Source: Ptiloglossa arizonensis (lineage: Eukaryota > Arthropoda > Insecta > Hymenoptera > Colletidae). Taken from it: a DNA stretch of 64,000 bases. A program made the translations under genes and the position numbers. Numbering within the stretch: position 1 is the stretch's first letter; each line of letters opens with the position of its first letter. This document shows, in pieces, positions 36,921 to 48,295 of the stretch. The notes under the pieces were generated by a model. It saw only the letters and a list, made by a program, of their open reading frames with translations, searched no databases and had not been told where the DNA came from. The stretch covers positions 248,001 through 312,000 of the forward strand of contig NW_027478885.1 in the NCBI RefSeq assembly GCF_051014685.1. Reading direction: 5' to 3'.

Positions 36921-37970
36921 ACGCATACCGTTGTAATCGGGCGAGTTTCTACTTTCAGATGCAACAGAAATTTTGCGGATTGGTCAATCCGTTCGCGAGA
37001 TATGGCAGTTTGTAGGTAAGAAACGCTTGAGAAACTCAAAATTTTCGCAGTTCTGATGCTCGAAACGAATAACTAGAACGGCCTAGGGGAAAAGTACGCA
37101 TACCGTTGTAATCGGGCGACTTTCTACTTTCAGATGCAACAGAAATTTTGCGGATTGGTCAATCCGTTCGCGAGATATGGCAGTTTGGAGGTAAGAAACG
37201 GTTGAGGAACTCAAAATTATCACAGTTCTGATGTTCGAAACGAATAACCAGAATGGCCTACGGGAAAAGTACGCATACCGTTGTAATCGGGCGAGTTTCT
37301 ACTTTCAGATGCAACAGAAATTTTGCGGATTAGTCAATCCGATCGCGAGATATGGCAGTTTGGAGGTAAGAAACGCTTGAGAAACTCAAAATTTTCGCAG
37401 TTCTGATGCTCGACAAGCATAACTAGAACGGTCTAGGGGAAAAGTACGCATACCGTTGTAATCGGGCGAGTTTCTACTTTCAGATGCAACAGAAATTTTG
37501 CGGATTAGTCAATCCGTTCGCGAGATATGGCAGTTTGGAGGTAAGAAACGCTTGAGAAACTCAAAATTTTCGCAGTTCTGATGCTCGAAACGAATAACTA
37601 GAACGGACTAGGGGAAAAGTACGCATACCGTTGTAATCGGGCGACTTTCTACTTTCAGATGCAACAGAAATTTTGCGGATTGGTCAATCAGTTCGCGAGA
37701 TATGGCAGTTTGGATGTAAGAAACGGTTGAGAAACTCAAAATTTTCACAGTTCTGATGCTCGAAACGAATAACCAGAACGGCCTAGGGGAAAAGTACGCA
37801 TACCGTTGTAATCGGGCGAGTTTCTACTTTCAGATGCAACAGAAATTTTGCGGATTGGTCAATCCGTTCGCGAGATATGGCAGTTTGGATGTAAGAAACG
37901 CTTGAGAAACTCAAAATTTTCGCAGTTCTGATGCTCGACAAGCATAACTAGAACGGTCTAGGGGAAAAGT

Positions 37971-39370
37971 ACGCATACCGTTGTAATCGGGCGAGTTTCT
38001 ACTTTCAGATGCAACAGAAATTTTGCGGATTGGTCAATCCGTTCGCGAGATATGGCAGTTTGTAGGTAAGAAACGCTTGAGAAACTCAACATTTTCGCAG
38101 TTCTGATGCTCGAAACGAATAACTAGAACGGCCTAGGGGAAAAGTACGCATACCTTTGTAATCGGGCGAGTTTCTACTTTCAGATGCAACAGAAATTTTG
38201 CGGATTGGTCAGTCCGTTCGCGAGATATGGCAGTTTGGAGGTAAGAAACGCTTGAGAAACTCAAAATTTTCGCAGTTCTGATGCTGGAAACGAATAACTA
38301 GAACGGACTAGGGGAAAAGTACGCATACCGTTGTAATCGGGCGACTTTCTACTTTCAGATGCAACAGAAATTTTGCGGATTGGTCAATCAGTTCGCGAGA
38401 TATGGCAGTTTGGAGGTAAGAAACGGTTGAGAAACTCAAAATTGTCGCAGTTCTGATGCTCGACAAGCATAGCTAGAACGGTCTAGGGGAAAAGTACGCA
38501 TACCGTTGTAATCGGGCGAGTTTCTACTTTCAGATGCAACAGAAACTTTGCGGATTAGTTAATCCGTTCGCGAGATATGGCAGTTTGGAGGTAAGAAACG
38601 GTTGAGAAACTCAAAATTTTCACAGTTCTGATGCTCGAGACGAATAACCAGAACGGCCTAGGGGAAAAGTACGCATACCGTTGTAATCGGGCTAGTTTCT
38701 ACTTTCAGATGCAACAGAAATTATGCGGATTGGTCAATCCGTTCGCGAGATATGGCAGTTTGGAGGTAAGAAACGCTTGAGAAACTCAAAATTTTCGCAG
38801 TTCTGATGCTCGAAACGAATAACTAGAACGGCCTAGGGGAAAAGTACGCATACCGTTGTAATCGGGCGAGTTTCTACTTTCAGATGCAACAGAAATTTTG
38901 CGTATTAGTCAATCCGTTCGCGAGATATGGCAGTTTGGAGGTATGAAACGCTTGAGAAACTCAACATTTTCGCAGTTCTGATGCTCGAAACGAATAAATA
39001 GAACGGCCTAGGGGAAAAGTACGCATACCATTGTAATCGGGCGAGTTTCTACTTTCAGATGCAACAGAAATTTTGCGGATTAGTCAATCCGTTCGCGAGA
39101 TATGGCAGTTTGTAGGTAAGAAACGCTTGAGAAACTCAACATTTTCGCAGTTCTGATGCTCGAAACGAATAACTAGAACGGCCTAGGGGAAAAGTACGCA
39201 TACCGTTGTAATCGGGCGAGTGACTACTTTCAGATGAAACAGAAATTTTGCGGATTAGTCAATCCGTTCGCGAGATATGGCAGTTTGGAGGTAAGAAACG
39301 CTTGAGAAACTCAAAATTTTCACAGTTCTGATGCTCGAAACGAATAACCAGAACGGCCTAGGGGAAAAGT
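37971..39370 (+). repeat. 8-monomer block reused at the right end of each 77-monomer unit
   Basis: The order of types in 37971-39370 matches 48996-50395 at a displacement of 11025 bp (63 monomers), and again 51446-52845 and 62471-63870. Markers are GGTCAGTCC with GCTGGAAAC, AATCAG with TTGTCGCAG, AAACTTTG with GTTAATCC and GCTCGAGAC, AAATTATG, GCGTATTAG, and AGATGAAAC. The two forms differ at several positions, for example GGGCTAG at 38671 versus GGGCGAG at 49696, and GAGTGACTAC at 39196 versus GAGTTTCTAC at 50221. Confidence 0.8.
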
Positions 39371-40770
39371 ACGCATACCGTTGTAATCGGGCGAGTTTCT
39401 ACTTTCAGATGCAACAGAAATTTTGCGGATTGGTCAATCCGTTCGCGAGATATGGCAGTTTGGAGGTAAGAAACGCTTGAGAAACTCAAAATTGTCGCAG
39501 TTCTGATGCTCGACAAGCATAACTAGAACGGTCTAGGGGAAAAGTACGCATACCGTTGTAATCGGGCGAGTTTCTACTTACAGATGCAACAGAAACTTTG
39601 CGGATTAGTTAATCCGTTCGCGAGATATGGCAGCTTGGATGTAAGAAACGCTTGAGAAACTCAACATTTTCGCAGTTCTGATGCTCGAAACGAATAACTA
39701 GAACGGCCTATGGGAAAAGTACGCATACCGTTGTAATCGGGCGAGTTTCTACTTTCAGATGCAACAGAAATTTTGCGGATTGGTCAATCCGTTCGCGAGA
39801 TATGGCAGTTTGGAGGTAAGAAACGCTTGAGAAACACAAAATTTTCGCAGTTCTGATGCTGGAAACGAATAACTAGAACGGACTAGGGGAAAAGTACGCA
39901 TACCGTTGTAATCGGGCGACTTTCTACTTTCAGATGCAACAGAAGTTTTGCGGATTGGTCAATCAGTTCGCGAGATATGGCAGTTTGGAGGTAAGAAACG
40001 GTTGAGAAACTCAAAATTTTCACAGTTCTGATGCTCGAAACGAATAACCAGAACGGCCTAGGGGAAAAGTACGCATACCGTTGTAATCGGGCGAGTTTCT
40101 ACTTTCAGATGCAACAGAAATTTTGCGGATTGGTCAATCCGTTCGCGAGATATGGCAGTTTGTAGGTAAGAAACGCTTGAGAAACTCAACATTTTCGCAG
40201 TTCTGATGCTCGACAAGCATAACTAGAACGGTCTAGGGGAAAAGTACGCATACCGTTGTAATCGGGCGAGTTTCTACTTTCAGATGCAACAGAAATTTTG
40301 CGGATTAGTCAATCCGTTCGCGAGATATGGCAGTTTGGAGGTAAGAAACGCTTGAGAAACTCAAAATTTTCGCAGTTCTGATGCTCGAAACGAATAACTA
40401 GACCGGCCTAGGGGAAAAGTACGCATACCGTTGTAATCGGGCGAGTTTCTACTTTCAGATGCAACAGAAATTTTGCGGATTAGTCAATCCGTTCGCGAGA
40501 TATGGCAGTTTGTAGGTAAGAAACGCTTGAGAAACTCAACATTTTCGCAGTTCTGAAGCTCGAAACGAATAACTAGAACGGACTAGGGGAAAAGTACGCA
40601 TACCGTTGTAATCGGGCGACTTTCTACTTTCAGATGCAACAGAAGTTTTGCGGATTGGTCAATCAGTTCGCGAGATATGGCAGTTTGGAGGTAAGAAACG
40701 GTTGAGAAACTCAAAATTATCACAGTTCTGATGCTCGAAACGAGTAACCAGAACGGCCTAGGGGAAAAGT

Positions 40771-41995
40771 ACGCATACAGTTGTAATCGGGCGAGTTTCT
40801 ACTTTCACATGCAACAGAAATTTTGCGGATTGGTCAATCCGTTCGCGAGATATGGCAGTTTGGAGGTAAGCAACGCTTGAGAAACCCAAAATTTTCGCAG
40901 TTCTCATGCTCGAAGCGACTAACTACAACGGCCTAGGGGAAAAGTACGCATACCGTTGTAATCGGGCGAGTTTCTACTTTCAGATGAAACAGAAATTTTG
41001 CGGATTGGTCATTCCGTTCGCGAGATATGGCAGTTTGGAGGTAAGAAACGCTTGAGAAACTCAAAATTTTCACAGTTCTGATGCTCGAAACGAATAACCA
41101 GAACGGCCTAGGGGAAAAGTACGCATACCGTTGTAATCGGGCGACTTTCTACTTTCAGATGCAACAGAAATTTTGCGGATTGGTCAATCCGTTCGCGAGA
41201 TATGGCAGTTTGGAGGTAAGAAACGGTTGAGAAACTCAAAATTATCACAGTTCTGATGTTCGAAACGAATAACCAGAATGGCCTAGGGGAAAAGTACGCA
41301 TACCGTTGTAATCGGGCGAGTTTCTAATTTCAGATGCAACAGAAATTTTGCGGATTAGTCAATCCGATCGCGAGATATGGCAGTTTGGAGGTAAGCAACG
41401 CTTGAGAAACTCAAAATTTTCGCAGTTCTGATTATCGACAAGCATAACTAGAACGGTCTAGGGGAAAAGTACGCATACCGTTGTAATCGGGCGAGTTTCT
41501 ACTTTCAGATGCAACAGAAATTTTGCGGATTAGTCAATCCGTTCGCGAGATATGGCAGTTTGGAGGTAAGAAACGCTTGAGAAACTCAAAATTTTCGCAG
41601 TTCTGATGCTCGAAACGAATAACAAGAACGGACTAGGGGAAAAGTACGCATACCGTTGTAATCGGGCGACTTTCTACTTTCAGATGCAACAGAAATTTTG
41701 CGGATTGGTCAATCAGTTCGCGAGATATGGCAGTTTGGAGGTAAGAAACGGTTGAGAAACTCAAAATTTTCACAGTTCTGATGCTCGAAACGAATAACCA
41801 GAACGGCCTAGGGGAAAAGTACGCATACCGTTGTAATCGGGCGAGTTTCCACTTTCAGATGCAACAGAAATTTTGCGGATTGGTCAATCCGTTCGCGAGA
41901 TATGGCAGTTTGGATGTAAGAAACGCTTGAGAAACTCAAAATTTTCGCAGTTCTGATGCTCGAAACGAATAACTAGAACGGACTAGGGGAAAAGT
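40771..41995 (+). repeat. 7-monomer block shared with the 32.9-36.6 kb domain
   Basis: Monomers from 40771 follow the order of 33421-34645: CACATGCAAC with GCGACTAAC, AGATGAAAC with TTTTCACAG, C25 with AATGG, CCGATCG, an ordinary A62 type, AATCAG, and GGATGTAAG. The displacement is 7350 bp (42 monomers). The block also recurs in the second 77-monomer copy from 54246. It shows that the right domain was partly built from the same source as the neighbouring 11-monomer domain. Confidence 0.75.
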
Positions 41996-42170
41996 ACGCA
42001 TACCGTTGTAATCGGGCGAGTTTCTACTTTCAGATGCAACAGAAATTTTGCGGATTGGTCAATCCGTTCGCGAGATATGGCAGTTTGGAGGTAAGAAACG
42101 CTTGAGAAACTCAAAATTTTCGCAGTTCTGATGCTCGAAACGAATAACTAGAACGGCCTAGGGGAAAAGT

Positions 42171-44795
42171 ACGCATACCGTTGTAATCGGGCGAGTTTCT
42201 ACTTTCAGATGCAACAGAAATTTTGCGGATTAGTCAATCCGTTCGCGAGATATGGCAGTTTGGAGGTGTGAAACGCTTGAGAAACTCAAAATTTTCGCAG
42301 TTCTGATGCTCGACAAGCATAACTAGAACGGTCTAGGGGAAAAGAACGCATACCGTTGCAATCGGGCGAGTTTCTACTTTCAGATGCAACAGAAATTTTG
42401 CGGATTGGTCAATCCGTTCGCCAGATATGGCAGTTTGGAGGTAAGAAACGGTTGAGAAACTCAGAATTTTCACAGTTCTGATGCTCGAAACGAATAACCT
42501 GAACGGCCTAGGGGAAAAGTACGCCTACCGTTGAAATCGGGCTAGTTTCTACTTTCAGATGCAACTGAAATTTTGCGGATTGGTCAATCCGTTCGCGAGA
42601 TATGGCAGTTTGTAGGTAAGAAACGCATGAGAAACTCAAAATTATCGCAGTTCTGATGCTCGAAACGAATAACTAGAACGGACTAGGGGAAAAGTACGCA
42701 TACCATTGTAATCGGGCGACTTTCTACTTTCAGATGCAACAGAAATTTTGCGGTTTGGTCAATCAGTTCGCGAGATATGGCAGTTTGGAGGTAAGAAACG
42801 CTTGAGAAACTCAAAATTTTCGCAGTTCTGATGCTCGAAACGAATAACTAGAACGGACTAGGGGAAAAGTACGCATACCGTTGTAATCGGGCGACTTTCT
42901 ACTTTCAGATGCAACAGAAATTTTGCGGATTGGTCAATCAGTTCGCGAGATATGGCAGTTTGGAGGTAAGAAACGGTTGAGAAACTCAAAATTTTCGCAG
43001 TTCTGATGCTCGAAACGAATAACTAGAACGGACTAGGGGAAAAGTACGCATACCGTTGTAATCGGGCGAGTTTCTACTTTCAGATGCAACAGAAATTTTG
43101 CGGATTAGTCAATCCGTTCGCGAGATATGGCAGTTTGGAGGTATGAAACGCTTGAGAAACTCAAAATTTTCGCAGTTCTGATGCTCGACAAGCATAACTA
43201 GAACGGTCTAGGGGAAAAGTACGCATACCGTTGCAATCGGGCGAGTTTCTACTTTCAAATGCAACAGAAATTTTGCGGATTGGTCAATTCGTTCGCCAGA
43301 TATGGCAGTTTGGAGGTAAGAAACGGTTGAGAAACTCAGAATTTTCACAGTTCTGATGCTCGAAACGAATAACCTGAACGGCCTAGGGGAAAAGTACGCC
43401 TACCGTTGAAATCGGGCTAGTTTCTACTTTCAGATGCAACTGAAATTTTGCGGATTGGTCAATCCGTTCGCGAGATATGGCAGTTTGTAGGTAAGAAACG
43501 CTTGAGAAACTCAAAATTTTCGCAGTTCTGATGCTCGAAACGAATAACTAGAACGGACTAGGGGAAAAGTACGCATACCGCTGTAATCGGGCGACTTTCT
43601 ACTTTCAGATGCAACAGAAATTTTGCGGTTTGGTCAATCAGTTCGCGAGATATGGCAGTTTGGAGGTAAGAAACGCTTGAGAAACTCAAAATTTTCGCAG
43701 TTCTGATGCTCGAAACGAATAACTAGAACGGACTAGGGGAAAAGTACGCATACCGTTGTAATCGGGAGACTTTCTACTTTCAGATGCAACAGAAATTTTG
43801 CGGATTGGTCAATCAGTTCGCGAGATATGGCAGTTTGGAGGTAAGAAACGGTTGAGAAACTCAAAATTTTCACAGTTCTGATGCTCGAAACGAATAACCA
43901 GAACGGCCTAGGGGAAAAGTACGCATACCGTTGTAATCGGGCGAGTTTCTACTTTCAGATGCAACTGAACTTTTGCGGATTAGTCAATCCGTTCGCGAGA
44001 TATGGCAGTTTGGAGGTAAGAAACGCTTGAGAAACTCAAAATTTTCGCAGTTCTGATGCTCGAAACGAATAACTAGAACGGACTAGGGGAAAAGTACGCA
44101 TACCGTTGTAATCGGGCGACTTTCTACTTTCAGATGCAACAGAAATTTTGCGGATTAGTCAATCCGTTCGCGAGATATGGCAGTCTGGAAGTATGAAACG
44201 CTTGAGAAACTCAAAATTTTCGCAGTTCTGATGCTCGACAAGCATAACTAGAACGGCCTAGGAGAAAAGTACGCCTACCGTTGAAATCGGGCTAGTTTCT
44301 ACTTTCAGATGCAACTGAAATTTTGCGGATTGGTCAATCCGTTCGCGAGATATGGCAGTTTGTAGGTAAGAAACGCTTGAGAAACTCAAAATTTTCGCAG
44401 TTCTGATGCTCGAAACGAATAACTAGAACGGACTAGGGGAAAAGTACGCATACCGTTGTAATCGGGCGACTTTCTACTTTCAGATGCAACAGAAATTTTG
44501 CGGTTTGGTCAATCAGTTCGCGAGATATGGCAGTTTGGAGGTAAGAAACGCTAGAGAAACTCAAAATTTTCGCAGTTCTGATGCTCGAAACGAATAACTA
44601 GAACGGACTAGGGGAAAAGTACGCATACCGTTGTAATCGGGCGACTTTCTACTTTCAGATGCAACAGAAATTTTGCGGATTGGTCAATCAGTTCGCGAGA
44701 TATGGCAGTTTGGAGGTAAGAAACGGTTGAGAAACTCAAAATTTTCACAGTTCTGATGCTCGAAACGAATAACCAGAACGGCCTAGGGGAAAAGT
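42171..44795 (+). repeat. Pentamer repeats (875-bp period)
   Basis: Five monomers 42171-43045 match 43046-43920. A third set, 43921-44795, keeps the last three members while the first two have changed. Order: a GGTATG or GGTGTG type, a CGCCAGAT type with CTCAGAATTTT and ATAACCTG, the ACGCCTACC subfamily, GGTTTGGTC with AATCAG, and C25 with AATCAG and CGGTTG. The same pattern recurs at 55646-58270 in the second 77-monomer copy. Confidence 0.8.
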
Positions 44796-45845
44796 ACGCA
44801 TACCGTTGTAATCGGGCGAGTTTCTACTTTCAGATGCAACAGAAATTTTGCGGATTAGTCAATCCGTTCGCGAGATATGGCAGTTTGGAGGTAAGAAACG
44901 CTTGAGACACTCAAAATTTTCGCAGTTCTGATGCTCGAAACGAATAACTAGAACGGACTAGGGGAAAAGTACGCATACCGTTGTAATCGGGCGAGTTTCT
45001 ACGTTCAGATGCAACAGAAATTTTGCGGATTGGTCAATCCGTTCGCGAGATATGGCAGTTTGGAGGTCAGAAACGCTTGAGAAACTCAAAATTTTTGCAG
45101 TTCTGATGCTCGAAACGAATAACTAGAACGGCCTAGGGGAAAAGTACGCATACCGTTGTAATCGGGCGAGTTTCTACTTTCAGATGCAACAGAAAGTTTG
45201 CGGATTAGTCAATCCGTTCGCGAGATATGGCAGTTTGGAGGTAAGAACCGCTTGAGAAACTCAAAATTGTCGCAGTTCTGATGCTCGAAATGAATAACTA
45301 GAACGGCCTAGGGGAAAAGTACGCATACCGTTGTAATCGGGCGACTTTCTACTTTCAGATGCAACAGAAATTTTGCGGATTGGTCAATCCGTTCGCGAGA
45401 TATGGCAGTTTGGAGGTAAGAAACGGTTGAGAAACTCAAAAGTTTCACAGTTCTGATGCTCGAAACGAATAACCAGAACGGCCTAGGGGAAAAGTACGCC
45501 TACCGTTGAAATCGGGCTAGTTTCTACTATCAGATGCAACTGAAATTTTGCGGATTGGTCAATCCGTTCGCGAGATATGGCAGTTTGTAGGTAAGAAACG
45601 CTTGAGAAACTCAAAATTTTCGCAGTTCTGATGCTCGACAAGCATAACTAGAACGGCCTAGGAGAAAAGTACGCCTACCGTTGAAATCGGGCTAGTTTCT
45701 ACTTTCAGATGCAACTGAAATTTTGCGGATTGGTCAATCCGTTCGCGAGATATGGCAGTTTGTACGTAAGAAACGCTTGAGAAACTCAAAATTTTCGCAG
45801 TTCTGATGCTCGAAACGAATAACTAGAACGGACTAGGGGAAAAGT
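42521..45845 (+). repeat. Region holding the ACGCCTACC monomer subfamily
   Basis: Monomers at 42521, 43396, 44271, 45496 and 45671 share a set of changes near the start: ACGCCTACCG, GTTGAAATCGG, GGGCTAG and GCAACTGAAA. The set does not occur elsewhere in the window except in the duplicates at 55996, 56871, 57746, 58971 and 59146. The subfamily keeps the CENP-B-box-like core. Its confinement suggests local amplification of one variant before the 77-monomer duplication. Confidence 0.85.
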
Positions 45846-48295
45846 ACGCATACCGTTGTAATCGGGCGACTTTCTACTTTCAGATGCAACAGAAATTTTG
45901 CGGATTGGTCAATCCGTTCGCGAGATATGGCAGTTTGTAGGTAAGAAACGCTTGAGAAACTCAACATTTTCGCAGTTCTGATGCTCGAAACGAATAAATA
46001 GAACGGCCTAGGGGAAAAGTACGCATACCGTTGTAATCGGGCGAGTTTCTACTTTCAGATGCAACAGAAATTTTGCGGATTAGTCAATCCGTTCGCGAGA
46101 TATGGCAGTTTGTAGGTAAGAAACGCTTGAGAAACTCAACATTTTCGCAGTTCTGATGCTCGAAACGAATAACTAGAAAGGCCTAGGGGAAAAGTACGCA
46201 TACCGTTGTAATCGGGCGAGTTTCTACTTTCAGATGCAACAGAAATTTTGCGGATTAGTCAATCCGTTCGCGAGATATGGCAGTTTGGAGGTAAGAAACG
46301 CTTGAGAAACTCAAAATTTTCACAGTTCTGATGCTCGAAACGAATAACCAGAACGGCCTAGGGGAAAAGTACGCATACCGTTGTAATCGGGCGAGTTTCT
46401 ACTTTCAGATGCAACAGAAATTTTGCGGATTGGTCAATCCGTTCGCGAGATATGGCAGTTTGTAGGTAAGAAACGCTTGAGAAACTCAAAATTTTCGCAG
46501 TTCTGAAGCTCGAAACGAATAACTAGAACGGCCTAGGGGGAAAGTACGCATACCGTTGTAATCGGGCGACTTTCTACTTTCAGATGCAACAGAAATTTTG
46601 CGGATTGGTCAATCCGTTCGCGAGATATGGCAGTTTGGAGGTAAGAAACGGTTGAGGAACTCAAAATTATCGCAGTTCTGATGTTCGAAACGAATAACCA
46701 GAATGGCCTAGGGGAAAAGTACGCATACCGTTGTAATCGGGCGAGTTTCTACTTTCAGATGCAACAGAAATTTTGCGGATTAGTCAATCCGATCGCGAGA
46801 TATGGCAGTTTGGAGGTAAGAAACGCTTGAGAAACTCAAAATTTTCGCAGTTCTGATGCTCGACAAGCATAACTAGAACGGACTAGGGGACAAGTACGCA
46901 TACCGTTGTAATCGGGCGACTTTCTACTTTCAGATGCAACAGAAATTTTGCGGATTGGTCAATCCGTTCGCGAGATATGGCAGTTTGTAGGTAAGAAACG
47001 CTTGAGAAACTCAAAATTTTCACAGTTCTGATGCTCGAAACGAATAACCAGAACGGCCTAGGGGAAAAGTACGCATACCGTTGTAATCGGGCGACTTTCT
47101 ACTTTCAGATGCAACAGAAATTTTGCGGATTGGTCAATCCGTTCGCGAGATATGGCAGTTTGTAGGTAAGAAACGCTTGAGAAACTCAACATTTTCGCAG
47201 TTCTGATGCTCGAAACGAATAAATAGAACGGCCTAGGGGAAAAGTACGCATACCGTTGTAATCGGGCGAGTTTCTACTTTCAGATGCAACAGAAATTTTG
47301 CGGATTAGTCAATCCGTTCGCGAGATATGGCAGTTTGTAGGTAAGAAACGCTTGAGAAACTCAACATTTTCGCAGTTCTGATGCTCGAAACGAATAACTA
47401 GAAAGGCCTAGGGGAAAAGTACGCATACCGTTGTAATCGGGCGAGTTTCTACTTTCAGATGCAACAGAAATTTTGCGGATTAGTCAATCCGTTCGCGAGA
47501 TATGGCAGTTTGGAGGTAAGAAACGCTTGAGAAACTCAAAATTTTCACAGTTCTGATGCTCGAAACGAATAACCAGAACGGCCTAGGGGAAAAGTACGCA
47601 TACCGTTGTAATCGGGCGAGTTTCTACTTTCAGATGCAACAGAAATTTTGCGGATTGGTCAATCCGTTCGCGAGATATGGCAGTTTGTAGGTAAGAAACG
47701 CTTGAGAAACTCAAAATTTTCGCAGTTCTGAAGCTCGAAACGAATAACTAGAACGGCCTAGGGGGAAAGTACGCATACCGTTGTAATCGGGCGACTTTCT
47801 ACTTTCAGATGCAACAGAAATTTTGCGGATTGGTCAATCCGTTCGCGAGATATGGCAGTTTGGAGGTAAGAAACGGTTGAGGAACTCAAAATTATCGCAG
47901 TTCTGATGTTCGAAACGAATAACCAGAATGGCCTAGGGGAAAAGTACGCATACCGTTGTAATCGGGCGAGTTTCTACTTTCAGATGCAACAGAAATTTTG
48001 CGGATTAGTCAATCCGATCGCGAGATATGGCAGTTTGGAGGTAAGAAACGCTTGAGAAACTCAAAATTTTCGCAGTTCTGATGCTCGACAAGCATAACTA
48101 GAACGGACTAGGGGACAAGTACGCATACCGTTGTAATCGGGCGACTTTCTACTTTCAGATGCAACAGAAATTTTGCGGATTGGTCAATCCGTTCGCGAGA
48201 TATGGCAGTTTGTAGGTAAGAAACGCTTGAGAAACTCAAAATTTTCACAGTTCTGATGCTCGAAACGAATAACCAGAACGGCCTAGGGGAAAAGT
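45846..48295 (+). repeat. Heptamer duplication (2 x 1225 bp)
   Basis: Seven monomers 45846-47070 are repeated at 47071-48295 with no difference that I noticed. Markers: C25 with TGTAGG and AAATAG (45846, 47071), TAGAAAGGCC (46021, 47246), TTTTCACAG (46196, 47421), TGAAGCTCG with a GGGGGAAAG junction (46371, 47596), GAGGAAC with TTATCGCAG (46546, 47771), CCGATCG with GGGGACAAG (46721, 47946), and C25 with TTTTCACAG (46896, 48121). Confidence 0.9.
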
